From Streptomyces bikiniensis (GTDB lineage: Bacteria > Actinomycetota > Actinomycetes > Streptomycetales > Streptomycetaceae): DNA of 23,374 nucleotides. The translations under genes and the position numbers were made by a program. A model generated the notes under the pieces. That model was not told the DNA's origin, searched no databases, and was given only the letters and a program-made list of their open reading frames with translations. Positions 14,789-22,944 of the stretch are shown here, piece after piece (position 1 is the first letter of the stretch; every line of letters starts with the position of its first letter). The stretch is from contig JNWL01000068.1 of NCBI GenBank assembly GCA_000716465.1, positions 1 through 23,374 of the forward strand. The letters run 5' to 3'.

Positions 14789-15069
14789 ATGGACCCGATC
14801 ACGGCGGCCGCCCTCGCGGCCCTGGCCGGAGGACTCGGCGGCGAGGCCGGCCGTCATGTGTGGCAGGGACTCGCCACCCTCGTCCGGCGGCGCTCGACCC
14901 CGAGTTCCGGGACCTCCTCGAAGAGTGGTGGGAGCGGGCGCGGGAGGTGGAGCCGGAGGGCCGGGTCCACAACAGCATCAGCGGGGGAACGCAGCAGCAG
15001 GTGTTCCAGGGCCGGGACTTCTCCGGCCTCACGTTCACCGTCCAGCGGAGCTCGTCGCCCACCGACTAG
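14789..15069 (+). pseudogene. Frameshifted small BELL-like protein with C-terminal BASS-like amyloid-signalling motif
   Basis: ATG 14789 (GGGGAG seven bases upstream) begins [20 protein letters not shown] and [14 protein letters not shown], a hydrophobic helical start. In that frame it then decays into Ser/Arg-rich nonsense to 15121. In the -1 frame from about 14883 to the TAG at 15067-15069 the sequence is ALDPEFRDLLEEWWERAREV, then VHNSISGGTQQQVFQGRDF and SGLTFTVQRSSSPTD, clearly coding. Joined, the product would be about 93 residues. Many Streptomyces small proteins next to NB-ARC genes have this build: an MDP-type helical domain and an end motif N-x-I-S-G-G...QGRDF. I place it, by pattern memory, with BELL-domain partners of NLRs. 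A one-base deletion or a larger internal loss would explain the break. Confidence 0.68.
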
Positions 15070-15195
15070 GACGCACCTCGGAACCCGGTCCTCTGCTCTC
15101 CGTCGAAGGCGCCTGGCCTGATCGGGCGTTGTGCGGCCGCCGCCCCGGATCCCAGACTGGCGCGTACGAACGGGAACATGGGAACGGGACGCTCG

Positions 15196-16197
15196 GTGAA
15201 ACGGATCCACTTCACGGCCCAGGACCTCATGCGGACCCGGGTGGCCGCGTCGATCGGTACGGCGGCCGAGACGTTCGACAGCGTGAAGCTGCTGCGGGCC
15301 CCCGACGCCGGCCCCGCTTTCCGGCGCTGGCGGGTCGCGGTCCGGGGGCGCCTGGACGAACGGGCGCGGCCCCTCGCCGCGTTGCTGCCGCCCCTGGGTC
15401 CCGAGGTCGACGTGAGGAGCCTGGCGGGCGACTCGGCGTGCATCGAGGAGGCGGTGGACCGGTTGCTCGGCGCCCCTCGCGCCCTGCTGCGCGTCGAGTT
15501 CGAGAACATCCGCTTCCGCCCCGCGCACCGCACCTGGGCCCGCAACCTGGTGGACGGCGACCGCGAGACGTGGCTCCAGGTCGCCACGGCCCTCCGGGCC
15601 TGCCACGGCGTGGCCGTCGCCCCGTACTGGGACGGGGTGCGCGCGCATCTGGCCGAGGTCCGCGCCGCGTACGTGAACGCGATGGCCGAGGGCGGGGTCG
15701 AGCGCCTGCTGAAGAGCCTGTGCGGCCCGACGCTGCGCTGGCGGCCGCCGGTCCTCGAACTGGAGCATCCGTACGAGGCGGACGTCCATCTGAACGGGCG
15801 CGGTCTCGTCATCGCCCCCACGGTGTTCTCCACGCGGCGGGCCGAACTGATGCATCCCGTACTGGATCCGGACGAGGCCCCCGTCCTCGCCGTCCCGACC
15901 GTCACCGACGCCGTGGCCTGCGGCACGCTGTGGGACGACACGCGCGCATCCGGCGGTCGGGCGCTGGAGGACCTGCTGGGGCGCACGCGCGCCGCGGTCC
16001 TGGAGGCGGCGGCCGGCGGCCGCAGCACCACCGATCTGGCGCGCAGGCTCGACATCTCCCCGGCGACCGTGAGCCATCACACCTCGGTGCTCCGCAAGGC
16101 CGGCCTGGTCACCACCCGGCGCGAGGGCAAGGCGGTCCTCCACACCGTGACGTCAATGGGCATGGCCCTCCTGGAGCCGGGCTCACGTCTCCTCTGA
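15196..16197 (+). CDS. ArsR-like winged-helix regulator with N-terminal DUF5937-type domain
   Basis: A 333-residue protein. The large N-terminal domain (about 1-240) begins KRIHFTAQDLMRTRVAASIG, as in Streptomyces DUF5937 proteins. The C-terminal winged helix (about 255-325) reads AAAGGRSTTDLARRLDISPA, TVSHHTSVLRKAGLVTTRR and EGKAVLHTVTSMG, the ArsR helix-turn-helix and wing. No metal-binding cysteine pair of classical ArsR is seen, so a different ligand is probable. I chose GTG 15196, with GGGA eight bases upstream, because relatives start at this point; ATG 15178 in the same frame adds six residues but has poor spacing. The gene stands alone between the broken NLR/BELL pair and the lectin gene, so its target is unknown. 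Confidence 0.85.
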   Translation: MKRIHFTAQDLMRTRVAASIGTAAETFDSVKLLRAPDAGPAFRRWRVAVRGRLDERARPLAALLPPLGPEVDVRSLAGDSACIEEAVDRLLGAPRALLRVEFENIRFRPAHRTWARNLVDGDRETWLQVATALRACHGVAVAPYWDGVRAHLAEVRAAYVNAMAEGGVERLLKSLCGPTLRWRPPVLELEHPYEADVHLNGRGLVIAPTVFSTRRAELMHPVLDPDEAPVLAVPTVTDAVACGTLWDDTRASGGRALEDLLGRTRAAVLEAAAGGRSTTDLARRLDISPATVSHHTSVLRKAGLVTTRREGKAVLHTVTSMGMALLEPGSRLL

Positions 16198-16253
16198 CCG
16201 GACTCCGCGCCGCCGTCGCGCCCGTTCCGGTGGTTTCGACGGGGCTCGAAAGC

Positions 16254-16284
16254 TTGGCCCCGCGATCAGGTCCGAACCTACGGT
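16254..16284 (+). promoter_or_regulatory. Candidate vegetative promoter for the lectin gene
   Basis: TTGGCC (16254-16259) and TACGGT (16279-16284) are 19 bp apart, close to the HrdB pattern TTGACN-17/19-TANNNT. This would give a leader of about 100 nt. Nothing else is recognised in the 195-bp gap 16198-16392. Confidence 0.35.
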
Positions 16285-16392
16285 GGGCCCGCGCCGACCG
16301 GCCGCGCCACGCATCGACCGACGTGTCACCGGGCCCGGCCGGCGCGGAGCCGCCGGAGTCGCTCGCGGCGGCACGACGAGAGGAGAAGAGAG

Positions 16393-16890
16393 ATGCGTGC
16401 GCATTCCTTCCGCGCGGGAGCCCTCGCGCTTCTGGCCGCGGCCGGGTTCCTGGCCACCGGCACCACGGCGGTGGGGGCTCAGCCGCCCGCTCACGCCGGG
16501 GCGGGCACCGACGCCGGCGTCCCGCGCGCGGCCGACGCGGTCCAGACGTTCGCGAACATGGCCACCGGGTCCTGTCTCGACGACAGCCGCCAGTACGGCC
16601 TGCGCGGATACGGCTGCAACGGCGGCGTCCACCAGCAGTGGAACGTGCGCGCGTGGAACGACGGCACCCGTCGGCTCCGGAACATCGCGACCAACGAGTG
16701 CCTCTACGACAACGGAGTCACGCTCGACACACGGACCTGCGACTCGTCGCGCGAGCAGAGCTGGTTCCCGCACAAGAGCGGCGACAAGGTGACCCTCCAG
16801 AGCCAGGCCACCGGCGAGTGCCTGGACGACAGCGCGTTCGGGCTGCGGACGATCCGGTGCAACGGCGGCCGCAACCAGACCTGGCGCTGA
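16393..16890 (+). CDS. Secreted ricin-B-type (RICIN) lectin, single beta-trefoil
   Basis: A 165-residue protein with a Sec signal peptide: MRAHSFRAG, hydrophobic core ALALLAAAGFLATGT, and probable cleavage near AVGA (residue 29). Residues 50-165 form one beta-trefoil with three repeats. Each has a conserved Cys pair (C61/C75, C103/C116, C143/C156) and the QxW motif (QQW 81-83, QSW 122-124, QTW 162-164). There is no attached catalytic domain, so it is a stand-alone carbohydrate-binding protein for the cell exterior. The ATG at 16393 has AGGAG about eight bases upstream. It is monocistronic and ends at a strong hairpin. The glycan ligand is unknown. Confidence 0.92.
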   Translation: MRAHSFRAGALALLAAAGFLATGTTAVGAQPPAHAGAGTDAGVPRAADAVQTFANMATGSCLDDSRQYGLRGYGCNGGVHQQWNVRAWNDGTRRLRNIATNECLYDNGVTLDTRTCDSSREQSWFPHKSGDKVTLQSQATGECLDDSAFGLRTIRCNGGRNQTWR

Positions 16891-16903
16891 GCCGGGACCT
16901 GCT

Positions 16904-16956
16904 CGGCCGGGGAGGGGATCCGTCGGACGGGGGTCGGCGGATCCCCTCCCCGGCCG
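16904..16956. terminator. Strong bidirectional hairpin between the lectin gene and tdk
   Basis: CGGCCGGGGAGGGGATCCG (16904-16922), a 15-nt loop, then CGGATCCCCTCCCCGGCCG (16938-16956): a perfect 19-bp stem between convergent stops at 16890 and 16967. Confidence 0.88.
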
Positions 16957-16966
16957 GGCAGGTGCG

Positions 16967-17617
16967 TCAGGCGTGGTTGACCGGCAGGACGTCCGGGGAG
17001 AGGGCGCCCGCGCGGGCCGAGGACGCGGTCATCCGCTTGCGGTGGTGGCGGCGGCAGAGGACCTCGTAACCGACCTCCTCCGCCGGGCGGTTCACGTCGC
17101 CGACCACGACCTGCTCGCCCTCGACCACCATCTCCCCGCCCACCGTACGGGCGTTGTGCGTGGCCCGGGCGCCGCACCAGCACAGGGCCTCGACCTGGAG
17201 CTGCTCTATGCGGTCCGCCAGCTCGATCAGCCGCTGCGAGCCGGGGAAGAGCTTCGTGCGGAAGTCGGTGGTGATGCCGAAGGCGAAGACGTCCAGTTCG
17301 AGGTCGTCCACGATGCGGGCGAGCTGGTCGATCTGCTCGGGGGCGAGGAACTGCGCCTCGTCCACGATCACGTAGTCGGCCTTGCCGCCCTGGGAGAGCT
17401 GGCCGACGAGGTACGCGTACAGGTCCATGCCCCGCGGCGCCTCGACCGCCTCCGTGACCAGGCCGAGCCGGGAGGACAGCTTGCCCGCGCCCGCCCGGTC
17501 GTCACGGGTGAAGATCACGCCCTGGAGGCCGCGCGCGTCGCGGTTGTGGGCGATCTGGAGCGCCAGGGTGCTCTTCCCGCAGTCCATGGTTCCGGAGAAG
17601 AAGACCAGCTCGGGCAT
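16967..17617 (-). CDS. tdk: Thymidine kinase (type II)
   Basis: A 216-residue cytosolic enzyme that phosphorylates thymidine with ATP in the salvage pathway. The P-loop is at residues 9-16 (GTMDCGKS). DYVIVDEAQFL holds the Walker B and catalytic Glu87. The lasso zinc site is C146-W-C148-G with C188 and H191 (YEVLCRRHHRKR). Length fits bacterial type II kinases; a short C-terminal extension after residue 195 is actinobacterial. The start MPELVFFSG at 17617 is the first Met before the conserved strand; no strong ribosome site is seen. It lies 50 bp downstream of the phosphodiesterase gene and is probably in its transcription unit. Confidence 0.96.
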   Translation of the reverse strand: MPELVFFSGTMDCGKSTLALQIAHNRDARGLQGVIFTRDDRAGAGKLSSRLGLVTEAVEAPRGMDLYAYLVGQLSQGGKADYVIVDEAQFLAPEQIDQLARIVDDLELDVFAFGITTDFRTKLFPGSQRLIELADRIEQLQVEALCWCGARATHNARTVGGEMVVEGEQVVVGDVNRPAEEVGYEVLCRRHHRKRMTASSARAGALSPDVLPVNHA

Positions 17618-17667
17618 GACGGGGCGGGGACCTTTCGGGGCGTGGAGAAGAGGGGAGGCGGAGGGGG

Positions 17668-18873
17668 TCAGGAGCGCACTTCGAGCAGCGGGACGAGCTG
17701 CTCGGCGGGGGTCATGGACCCGTGCATGCCGGTCATCGCGGACTCGTGGGGCTCGTTGACGGAGGCCGTGATGGCCACGTCGTCGTGGGCCGCCGCGACG
17801 ACGTCCCCGATCCGCCCGTACACGCGTTCGTCGACCTCGTCCCCGAACCAGCCGAGGGCGATCGCCTCGTCGCGGCCCGCGACCCAGAACTGCTCGCCGA
17901 CGACCTCCCGCCAGCAGGTGAGGACGTCCGCCTCGGCGCCGGGCACGGCGTAGACGTGGCGGGCGCGCCCCTCGCCGCCGAGGAGGGCGACGCCGGCGCG
18001 CAGCTCCCAGTCCTCGTCGAAGTCGATGCGGTGCTGCTCGTCGAAGGGGATGTCGACCATGCCGTGGTCGGCCGTGACGTACAGGGCCGAGCGGGGCGGC
18101 AGTTGCTCGGCGAGCCGCTGCACGAGCCGGTCCACGAACATCAGCTGGCCCCGCCAGGCATCGGAGTCGATGCCGAAGCGGTGCCCGGCGCCGTCGAGTT
18201 CGCTGTAGTACGTGTAGACCAGCGAGCGGTCGCCGGCGGCAAGCTGCTCGGCGGCGAAGTCCATGCGCTCCTCGCCGGAGAGCCGCCCGTGGAACGTTCC
18301 GCCGCTGAGCGCGATCTGGGTGAGCGGGGTCTGCTCGAAGACCGGGGAGGACACCTGGGCGGTGTGGACCCCCGCCTCGTGGGCGAGCCCGAAGACGGTG
18401 GGGTACGGCTGCCAGGCGCGCGGCGCGGTCCACGGCTTCCAGCGCAGTTGGTTCATCAGCTCGCCGGTGTCGGGGTTGCGCACGGTGTAGCCGGGCAGCC
18501 CGTGGGTGCCGGGGTACCGGCCGGTGCCGACGGAGGCGAGCGAGGTCGCGGTGGTGGCGGGGAACCCGGCGGTGACCGGACGGCCCGTGCCGCCCCGCGA
18601 GGAGCCGAGGAGCGAGGTCAGGTAGGGCGCCTCGTCCGGGTGGTCCTTGATCTGCTCCCAGCCGAGCCCGTCGATCAGGAAGACGCAGTTCCGGTCGGCC
18701 GGGGCGAGTTCGGCGATCCGGGGGGTGAAGCCGGGCACCCCCTGGCCCGCGACGAGCGTCGGGAGGAGGTCGCCGAGGGAACCGGTGGCGTACTCGGGCA
18801 CCGGCGCGGTCTCCGGGGCCAGCGGGACCGGGTCGTCGGGCCAGCCCTGGGACACGGCGGCAGGCTGCGCCAT
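17668..18873 (-). CDS. Alkaline-phosphatase-superfamily phosphodiesterase/pyrophosphatase
   Basis: A 401-residue enzyme with no signal peptide. Metal ligands and nucleophile are visible: Asp68 in CVFLIDGLGWEQ, the Thr nucleophile in GFPATTATSLAS (about 107-108), the zinc Asp/His of YYSELDGAGHRFG, DH in YVTADHGMVDIP and the last His in TGMHGSMTPAEQ. This is the pattern of the nucleotide pyrophosphatase/phosphodiesterase branch. It should cleave a nucleotide diester or phosphonate; the substrate is not known. Its ATG overlaps the upstream DUF5998 stop (TGATG), so translation is coupled. In Streptomyces this pair is followed by tdk. Confidence 0.9.
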   Translation of the reverse strand: MAQPAAVSQGWPDDPVPLAPETAPVPEYATGSLGDLLPTLVAGQGVPGFTPRIAELAPADRNCVFLIDGLGWEQIKDHPDEAPYLTSLLGSSRGGTGRPVTAGFPATTATSLASVGTGRYPGTHGLPGYTVRNPDTGELMNQLRWKPWTAPRAWQPYPTVFGLAHEAGVHTAQVSSPVFEQTPLTQIALSGGTFHGRLSGEERMDFAAEQLAAGDRSLVYTYYSELDGAGHRFGIDSDAWRGQLMFVDRLVQRLAEQLPPRSALYVTADHGMVDIPFDEQHRIDFDEDWELRAGVALLGGEGRARHVYAVPGAEADVLTCWREVVGEQFWVAGRDEAIALGWFGDEVDERVYGRIGDVVAAAHDDVAITASVNEPHESAMTGMHGSMTPAEQLVPLLEVRS

Positions 18874-19469
18874 CAGCGGGTGGGGGCGGCGGTGGCCGCG
18901 GTGGCTTCGGAGAGCGCCTGGGCGAAGGCGAGGGTCTGCCGGACGGTGTCCGGGCCGTCGCCGGCCTCGCTCACCCGCAGGCTGAGGTCGTCGGCGGTGG
19001 TGTTGCCCGTGTACCCGTGGTCGGCGTCGCAGTTGGCGTCGCCGCAGGCGGCGGGCTCCAGGTCGATGCGGGAGACGGCGCCCCAGCCGATGGTGAGGAC
19101 CACCTCGCGGGGCAGGGTGCCCGGCGTGTACGACTCGGGGTTGGCGACCACGCGGCTGACGACGACCGAGGAGATCCGGTCGAGCTTCACGGACTCGGTG
19201 GAGGTCGTGGCGTACGGGGTCGGGGAGCTGGTGTCGGCGGCCTGCTCGTCGGTGTGGCTGACGATGAAGCGGTTCGGCGTCAGGACGAGGACGGTGACGT
19301 GGCGGCGGACCTCGTTCGCGTCGAAGGTGGTCTCCTGGTGCACCACGTACGACGCGACGGCCTCGCCGCCGACGGCGGCCTCCACCGCCTCGGCCACGAG
19401 GGCCGGGTAGTAGCCGCTGCGCTCGATCGCCGCGCGCAGCCCCTGGGTCGTCGTACCGGTCTTCGCCAT
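18873..19469 (-). CDS. DUF5998 family protein, function unknown
   Basis: A 198-residue soluble actinobacterial protein. It starts MAKTGTTTQGLRAAIERSGY, then AVASYVVHQETTFDANEVRR, FIVSHTDEQAADTSSPTPYA and REVVLTIGWGAVSRIDLEP. A CGDANCDADHGYTG segment near residue 150, with two Cys, an Asp-rich turn and a His, could bind a metal. There are no TM segments or signal. The start at 19469 has AGGA eight bases upstream; ATG 19478 is an alternative. Its stop overlaps the start of the phosphodiesterase gene, which suggests a shared process, but I know of no tested function. Confidence 0.88.
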   Translation of the reverse strand: MAKTGTTTQGLRAAIERSGYYPALVAEAVEAAVGGEAVASYVVHQETTFDANEVRRHVTVLVLTPNRFIVSHTDEQAADTSSPTPYATTSTESVKLDRISSVVVSRVVANPESYTPGTLPREVVLTIGWGAVSRIDLEPAACGDANCDADHGYTGNTTADDLSLRVSEAGDGPDTVRQTLAFAQALSEATAATAAPTR

Positions 19470-19567
19470 GGACTCCATCCTAAGCCCCGGGTAAGGACGC
19501 CTCGGCCGGTTGCGGGGACGGCGGGGTCGCGGGGGAGCGCGGGGGCTGTGACATGGGACTCCCCGCG

Positions 19568-22500
19568 TCAGTAGTTCGGCAGGCTGCGCGGGCCGAGGTC
19601 CGTGCGGGGCGGGGGCGGGGCCAGGCGGACGGCCGCGCCGAGGACGGAGAGGCCGCGGGGCGCGACGACCACCGGTTCCAGGGAGACGGCGACCACCTCG
19701 GGGTGGTCGTCGACGAGTCGGGAGACCCGGAGGAGAAGCTCCTCCAGGGCCGGGGTGTCGACGGGGGCGGAGCCGCGCCAGCCGAAGAGCAGCGGGGCGG
19801 TCCGGAGGGAGCGGACGAGTTCCGCGGCGTCCCGGTCGGTGGCCGGGACCAGCCGGTGGGCGGTGTCGCCGAGGAGTTCGGAGGCCGCGCCCGAGAGGCC
19901 GAAGGAGAGGACGGCGCCGACGGCCGGGTCGATGGCGGAGCGGACGACGGTGTCGACGCCCCGGGGCACCATCGCCTGGACGACCGGCTGGAGCTCCTCG
20001 GGCTTGCCGAGGACCTCGGTCAGCTCGGCGTAGGCGGTGCGGAGCTGTTCCTCGGTGGCCAGGTCGAGCCGGACCCCGCCGAGGTCGGGGCGGTGGCGGA
20101 GGTGCGGGGCGGTGGTCTTGAGGGCGACGGGGTAGCCGAGCCGGGCGGCGGCCGCGACGGCGGCGTCGGGCGTGGGGGCGGGCAGGGTCGGCAGGACGGT
20201 GATGCCGTACCGGGCGAGCAGTTCGCCGGCCTGGTCGGTGCCGAGGGTGACGCCCCGCGGGTCCGCGTCCGCGCCGCCGAGCACCCGCCGGATCAGGGCG
20301 GCGGCCCCGGTCTCGTCGATGTCCTCGTACTCGGGCACCCGCCCGGGGTCGGCCGCCTGCCGCCGCCACTGCCCGTACCGCACGGCTTCGGCGAGCGCCC
20401 GCACGGCCCGCTCGGCGGCGGGGTAGGCGGGGATGGTGACGGTGACCGAAGAGCGGTCTCCGTCCGGGGCGCGCCCGCCGTCCGGGGAACCCTCCACAGC
20501 GGGAACCGGGACCGGGCCGGGGTCCGGGACCGGGCCGGGGTCCGGGGCCGGGCCGGGGCGCTGCGCCGGTTCCGCGGCCAGGGCCTGTCCGGGGCCCCGG
20601 ACAGGACCGGACACCGGAACCGGGCCGGGGGCCGTGGCCGGGCCGGGGGCCGTGGCCGGGCCGGGGGCCGTGGCCGGGCCGGGGGCCGTGGCCGGTCGCA
20701 GTGCCGGTTCCGGTTCCGTGGCGGGCGCCGTCGCCGGTACGGCTCCGGGCCCGGCGGCCGTACCGCTCCCCGTACCCGTCTCCGTAACCCCTCCCGTACT
20801 CGTACTCGTACTCGTACCCGCCCCGGCCCCCCGCCCCGCCCCGGGCGGCCTCGTGCTCGTCGCCACCGCCAGGGCCTCCGCGAGGCCGCCCATCTCGACG
20901 TGGACGACGACGACCGGCTTCGTCGGGGCGGGGGCGGAGGCGACGGCCTCGCGGAGGGCGGCCGCCAGGACCTCGCCGTCGCCGAACTCGGTGGCGCCGT
21001 CCTCGCCGACCCACGGGATCGCGGTCACGACGACCGCGTCGGAGGTCTCGTCCGCGAGGGCCGCCGCCAGCGCGTCCCGGAAGTCCGCCGGGACCGCCGC
21101 GGTCGTCAGGTCGAGGGGCCGCAGCGGGCGCAGCCCCTCGGTGAGGCAGGCGTCGTACGTGAGGAGGCCGAGCGACTCCGAGTTGCCGAGGATCGCGACC
21201 CTGGGCCCGGCGGGCAGCGGCTGGGCGGCGAGGAGCAGCCCGGCGTCCACGAGCTCGGTGACGGTGTCGACGCGGATCACCCCGGCCTGCCGGAGCAGCG
21301 CGGAGACCGTGGCGTGCGGGACACGGGTGACGGGCACCCGGTGGCCGGGCGGGGCGCTGCCGCTGTGCCGGGCGCCCTTGACGACGACGACCGGCTTGAC
21401 GGCGGCGGTGCGGCGGGCGAGCCGGGTGAACTTCCGGGGGTTGCCGATCGACTCCAGGTAGAGGAGGACGACGTCGGTGCCGGGGTCGTCGTACCAGTGC
21501 TGGAGGAAGTCGTTGCCGGAGACGTCGGCGCGGTTGCCGGCCGAGATGAAGGAGGAGAGCCCGGCGCCCCGCCGGTGCAGTCCGGCGAGGAGGGCGATCC
21601 CGATCGCGCCGGACTGGGTGAAGAGCCCGATCCGCCCGGCGGCCGGCATCTGCGGCGCGAGCGAGGCGTTGAGCCGCACGTCGTCGGCGGTGTTGATGAT
21701 GCCGAAGGCGTTGGGGCCGATGATCCGCATGCCGTACGAGCGGGCCTGCCGCACGAGCCGGCGCTGCCGCTCGCGCCCGTCGGGGCCGCTCTCGGCGTAT
21801 CCGGCGGAGAGCACGACGAGGCCCCGCACCCCGTGCTCGCCGCAGTCCGCGACGGCCTCCGGCACCCGTTCGGCGGGAACGGCGACGATCGCCAGGTCCA
21901 CGGGTTCCCCGATGGCGCCGACGGAGCGGTGCGCGGGGACCCCGTCGAGCTCGGCCGGGCCCCCGTCGCCGGTGTCCCCGCCGGTGTCGGGGAACGCGGC
22001 GTTCACCGCGTACACGCGTCCGGTGAAGCCCGCGCCGAGGAGGTTGCGCAGGACGGTGCGGCCGACGCCGCCGGGTGTGCGGCCGGCGCCGACCACGGCG
22101 ACGGAGGCGGGGGTGAGCAGTCGCTGTACGGAGCGGGCCTCGGCGCGCTGCTCGCGGGCGCGCTGGACGGCGAGGGACCGGTCGGTGGGTTCGAGGTCGA
22201 GGTGGAGCCGGACGGAGCCGTCCTCGAAGCTGCGCTTCTGGGTGTAGCCCGCGTCGGTGAAGACCTTGATCATCTTGGTGTTGGCGGGGAGCACCTCGGC
22301 GGCGAAGCGCCGGATGCCCCGCTCGCGGGCCACCGCCGCGACGTGTTCGAGCAGGGCGGAGGCGACGCCCCGGCCCTGGTGCGCGTCCTGGACGAGGAAG
22401 GCGACCTCGGCCTCGTCGGCCGGGGCGGAGGCGGGCAGTCCGCGGTCGTCGATGCGGTCGTAGCGGACGGTGGCGATGAACTCGCCGCCGACGGTCGCCG

Positions 22501-22795
22501 CGAGTCCGACCCGGTCCACGAAGTCGTGGTGGGTGAAGCGGTGCACGTCCTTGGCGGAGAGGCGCGGGTAGGGGGCGAAGAAGCGGTAGTACTTCGACTC
22601 GTCCGAGACCTGCTCGTAGAAGCTGACGAGCCGGTCGGCGTCGTCGGTGGTGATGGGCCTGATGCGCGCGGTGCCGCCGTCGCGGAGCACGACGTCCGCC
22701 TCCCAGTGGTCGGGGTAGGCGTGCTCGGGCGGGGCCGGCCGTGCCGGCGTCGCCCGCGGTTCCGTCGCTTCCGGCTGCTCCGACGCGCTCTGCAT
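19568..22795 (-). CDS. patA: Protein lysine acetyltransferase PatA: N-terminal GNAT fused to an NDP-forming acyl-CoA-synthetase-like module
   Basis: A 1075-residue protein. The GNAT domain (about 33-200) has E130 in ADEAEVAFLV as probable base and the acetyl-CoA loop HQGRGVA (139-145). Next come a CoA-binding Rossmann domain (about 226-350, SVAVVGAGRTPGGVGRTVLR), succinyl-CoA-ligase-like domains (about 350-640, GLFTQSGAIGIALL), a low-complexity linker (about 643-782) and an ATP-grasp domain (about 785-1060, RYGITVLPTLPAPTP, YPVALKTTAPHLRH). The usual SHTGA phospho-histidine signature is replaced (GHRVPVTRVPHATV), as in regulatory, non-catalytic modules. In S. lividans this architecture acetylates acyl-CoA synthetases. 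The linker is unusually long through tandem repeats. It is divergent from ptsH; start 22795 has AGG about eight bases upstream. Confidence 0.9.
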   Translation of the reverse strand: MQSASEQPEATEPRATPARPAPPEHAYPDHWEADVVLRDGGTARIRPITTDDADRLVSFYEQVSDESKYYRFFAPYPRLSAKDVHRFTHHDFVDRVGLAATVGGEFIATVRYDRIDDRGLPASAPADEAEVAFLVQDAHQGRGVASALLEHVAAVARERGIRRFAAEVLPANTKMIKVFTDAGYTQKRSFEDGSVRLHLDLEPTDRSLAVQRAREQRAEARSVQRLLTPASVAVVGAGRTPGGVGRTVLRNLLGAGFTGRVYAVNAAFPDTGGDTGDGGPAELDGVPAHRSVGAIGEPVDLAIVAVPAERVPEAVADCGEHGVRGLVVLSAGYAESGPDGRERQRRLVRQARSYGMRIIGPNAFGIINTADDVRLNASLAPQMPAAGRIGLFTQSGAIGIALLAGLHRRGAGLSSFISAGNRADVSGNDFLQHWYDDPGTDVVLLYLESIGNPRKFTRLARRTAAVKPVVVVKGARHSGSAPPGHRVPVTRVPHATVSALLRQAGVIRVDTVTELVDAGLLLAAQPLPAGPRVAILGNSESLGLLTYDACLTEGLRPLRPLDLTTAAVPADFRDALAAALADETSDAVVVTAIPWVGEDGATEFGDGEVLAAALREAVASAPAPTKPVVVVHVEMGGLAEALAVATSTRPPGAGRGAGAGTSTSTSTGGVTETGTGSGTAAGPGAVPATAPATEPEPALRPATAPGPATAPGPATAPGPATAPGPVPVSGPVRGPGQALAAEPAQRPGPAPDPGPVPDPGPVPVPAVEGSPDGGRAPDGDRSSVTVTIPAYPAAERAVRALAEAVRYGQWRRQAADPGRVPEYEDIDETGAAALIRRVLGGADADPRGVTLGTDQAGELLARYGITVLPTLPAPTPDAAVAAAARLGYPVALKTTAPHLRHRPDLGGVRLDLATEEQLRTAYAELTEVLGKPEELQPVVQAMVPRGVDTVVRSAIDPAVGAVLSFGLSGAASELLGDTAHRLVPATDRDAAELVRSLRTAPLLFGWRGSAPVDTPALEELLLRVSRLVDDHPEVVAVSLEPVVVAPRGLSVLGAAVRLAPPPPRTDLGPRSLPNY
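20511..20559. repeat. 18-bp tandem repeat in the patA linker (two perfect plus one partial copy)
   Basis: ACCGGGCCGGGGTCCGGG occurs at 20511-20528 and 20529-20546, followed by a diverged partial unit. It codes in frame for a six-residue block, repeated as PDPGPV in the protein. Confidence 0.85.
20622..20693. repeat. Four perfect 18-bp tandem repeats in the patA linker
   Basis: GGGCCGGGGGCCGTGGCC is repeated without change at 20622, 20640, 20658 and 20676. The minus-strand gene reads it as (ATAPGP)x4 at about residues 701-725. Perfect identity points to recent expansion by slippage. Confidence 0.95.
20795..20817. repeat. CGTACT hexanucleotide microsatellite in the patA linker
   Basis: Nearly four CGTACT units, giving an alternating Thr-Ser run (TSTSTST) at about residue 660-667 of PatA. 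Confidence 0.85.
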
Positions 22796-22928
22796 GGGGT
22801 CAGCCTACGGCGGCGCCACGCGTGGGGCACCGGTCGCGCGGTGGGGGCGGGCGTTGCAAGGTGGGAGGGCCGAGAGGCGGTCCGGGCCGGGCCGGAGGTC
22901 GGCGTGAGCACCTCGCATCCCGTGAGAG

Positions 22929-22944
22929 ACTGGTCTAGACAACC
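22929..22944. promoter_or_regulatory. DasR-responsive element (dre site) upstream of ptsH
   Basis: ACTGGTCTAGACAACC matches the dre consensus ACTGGTCTAGACCACT at 14 of 16 positions, with the core TGGTCTAGAC intact. It lies 26 bp upstream of the ptsH ATG. DasR is the GntR-family repressor of PTS and N-acetylglucosamine genes in Streptomyces, relieved by phosphorylated aminosugars, and ptsH is a known target. The rest of the 174-bp gap 22796-22969 shows no clear promoter boxes. Confidence 0.82.

Noticed and set aside
14850..14900. Programmed -1 ribosomal frameshift in the BELL-like gene
   Set aside because: No X-XXY-YYZ slippery heptamer or following pseudoknot is apparent; mutation or sequence error is simpler.
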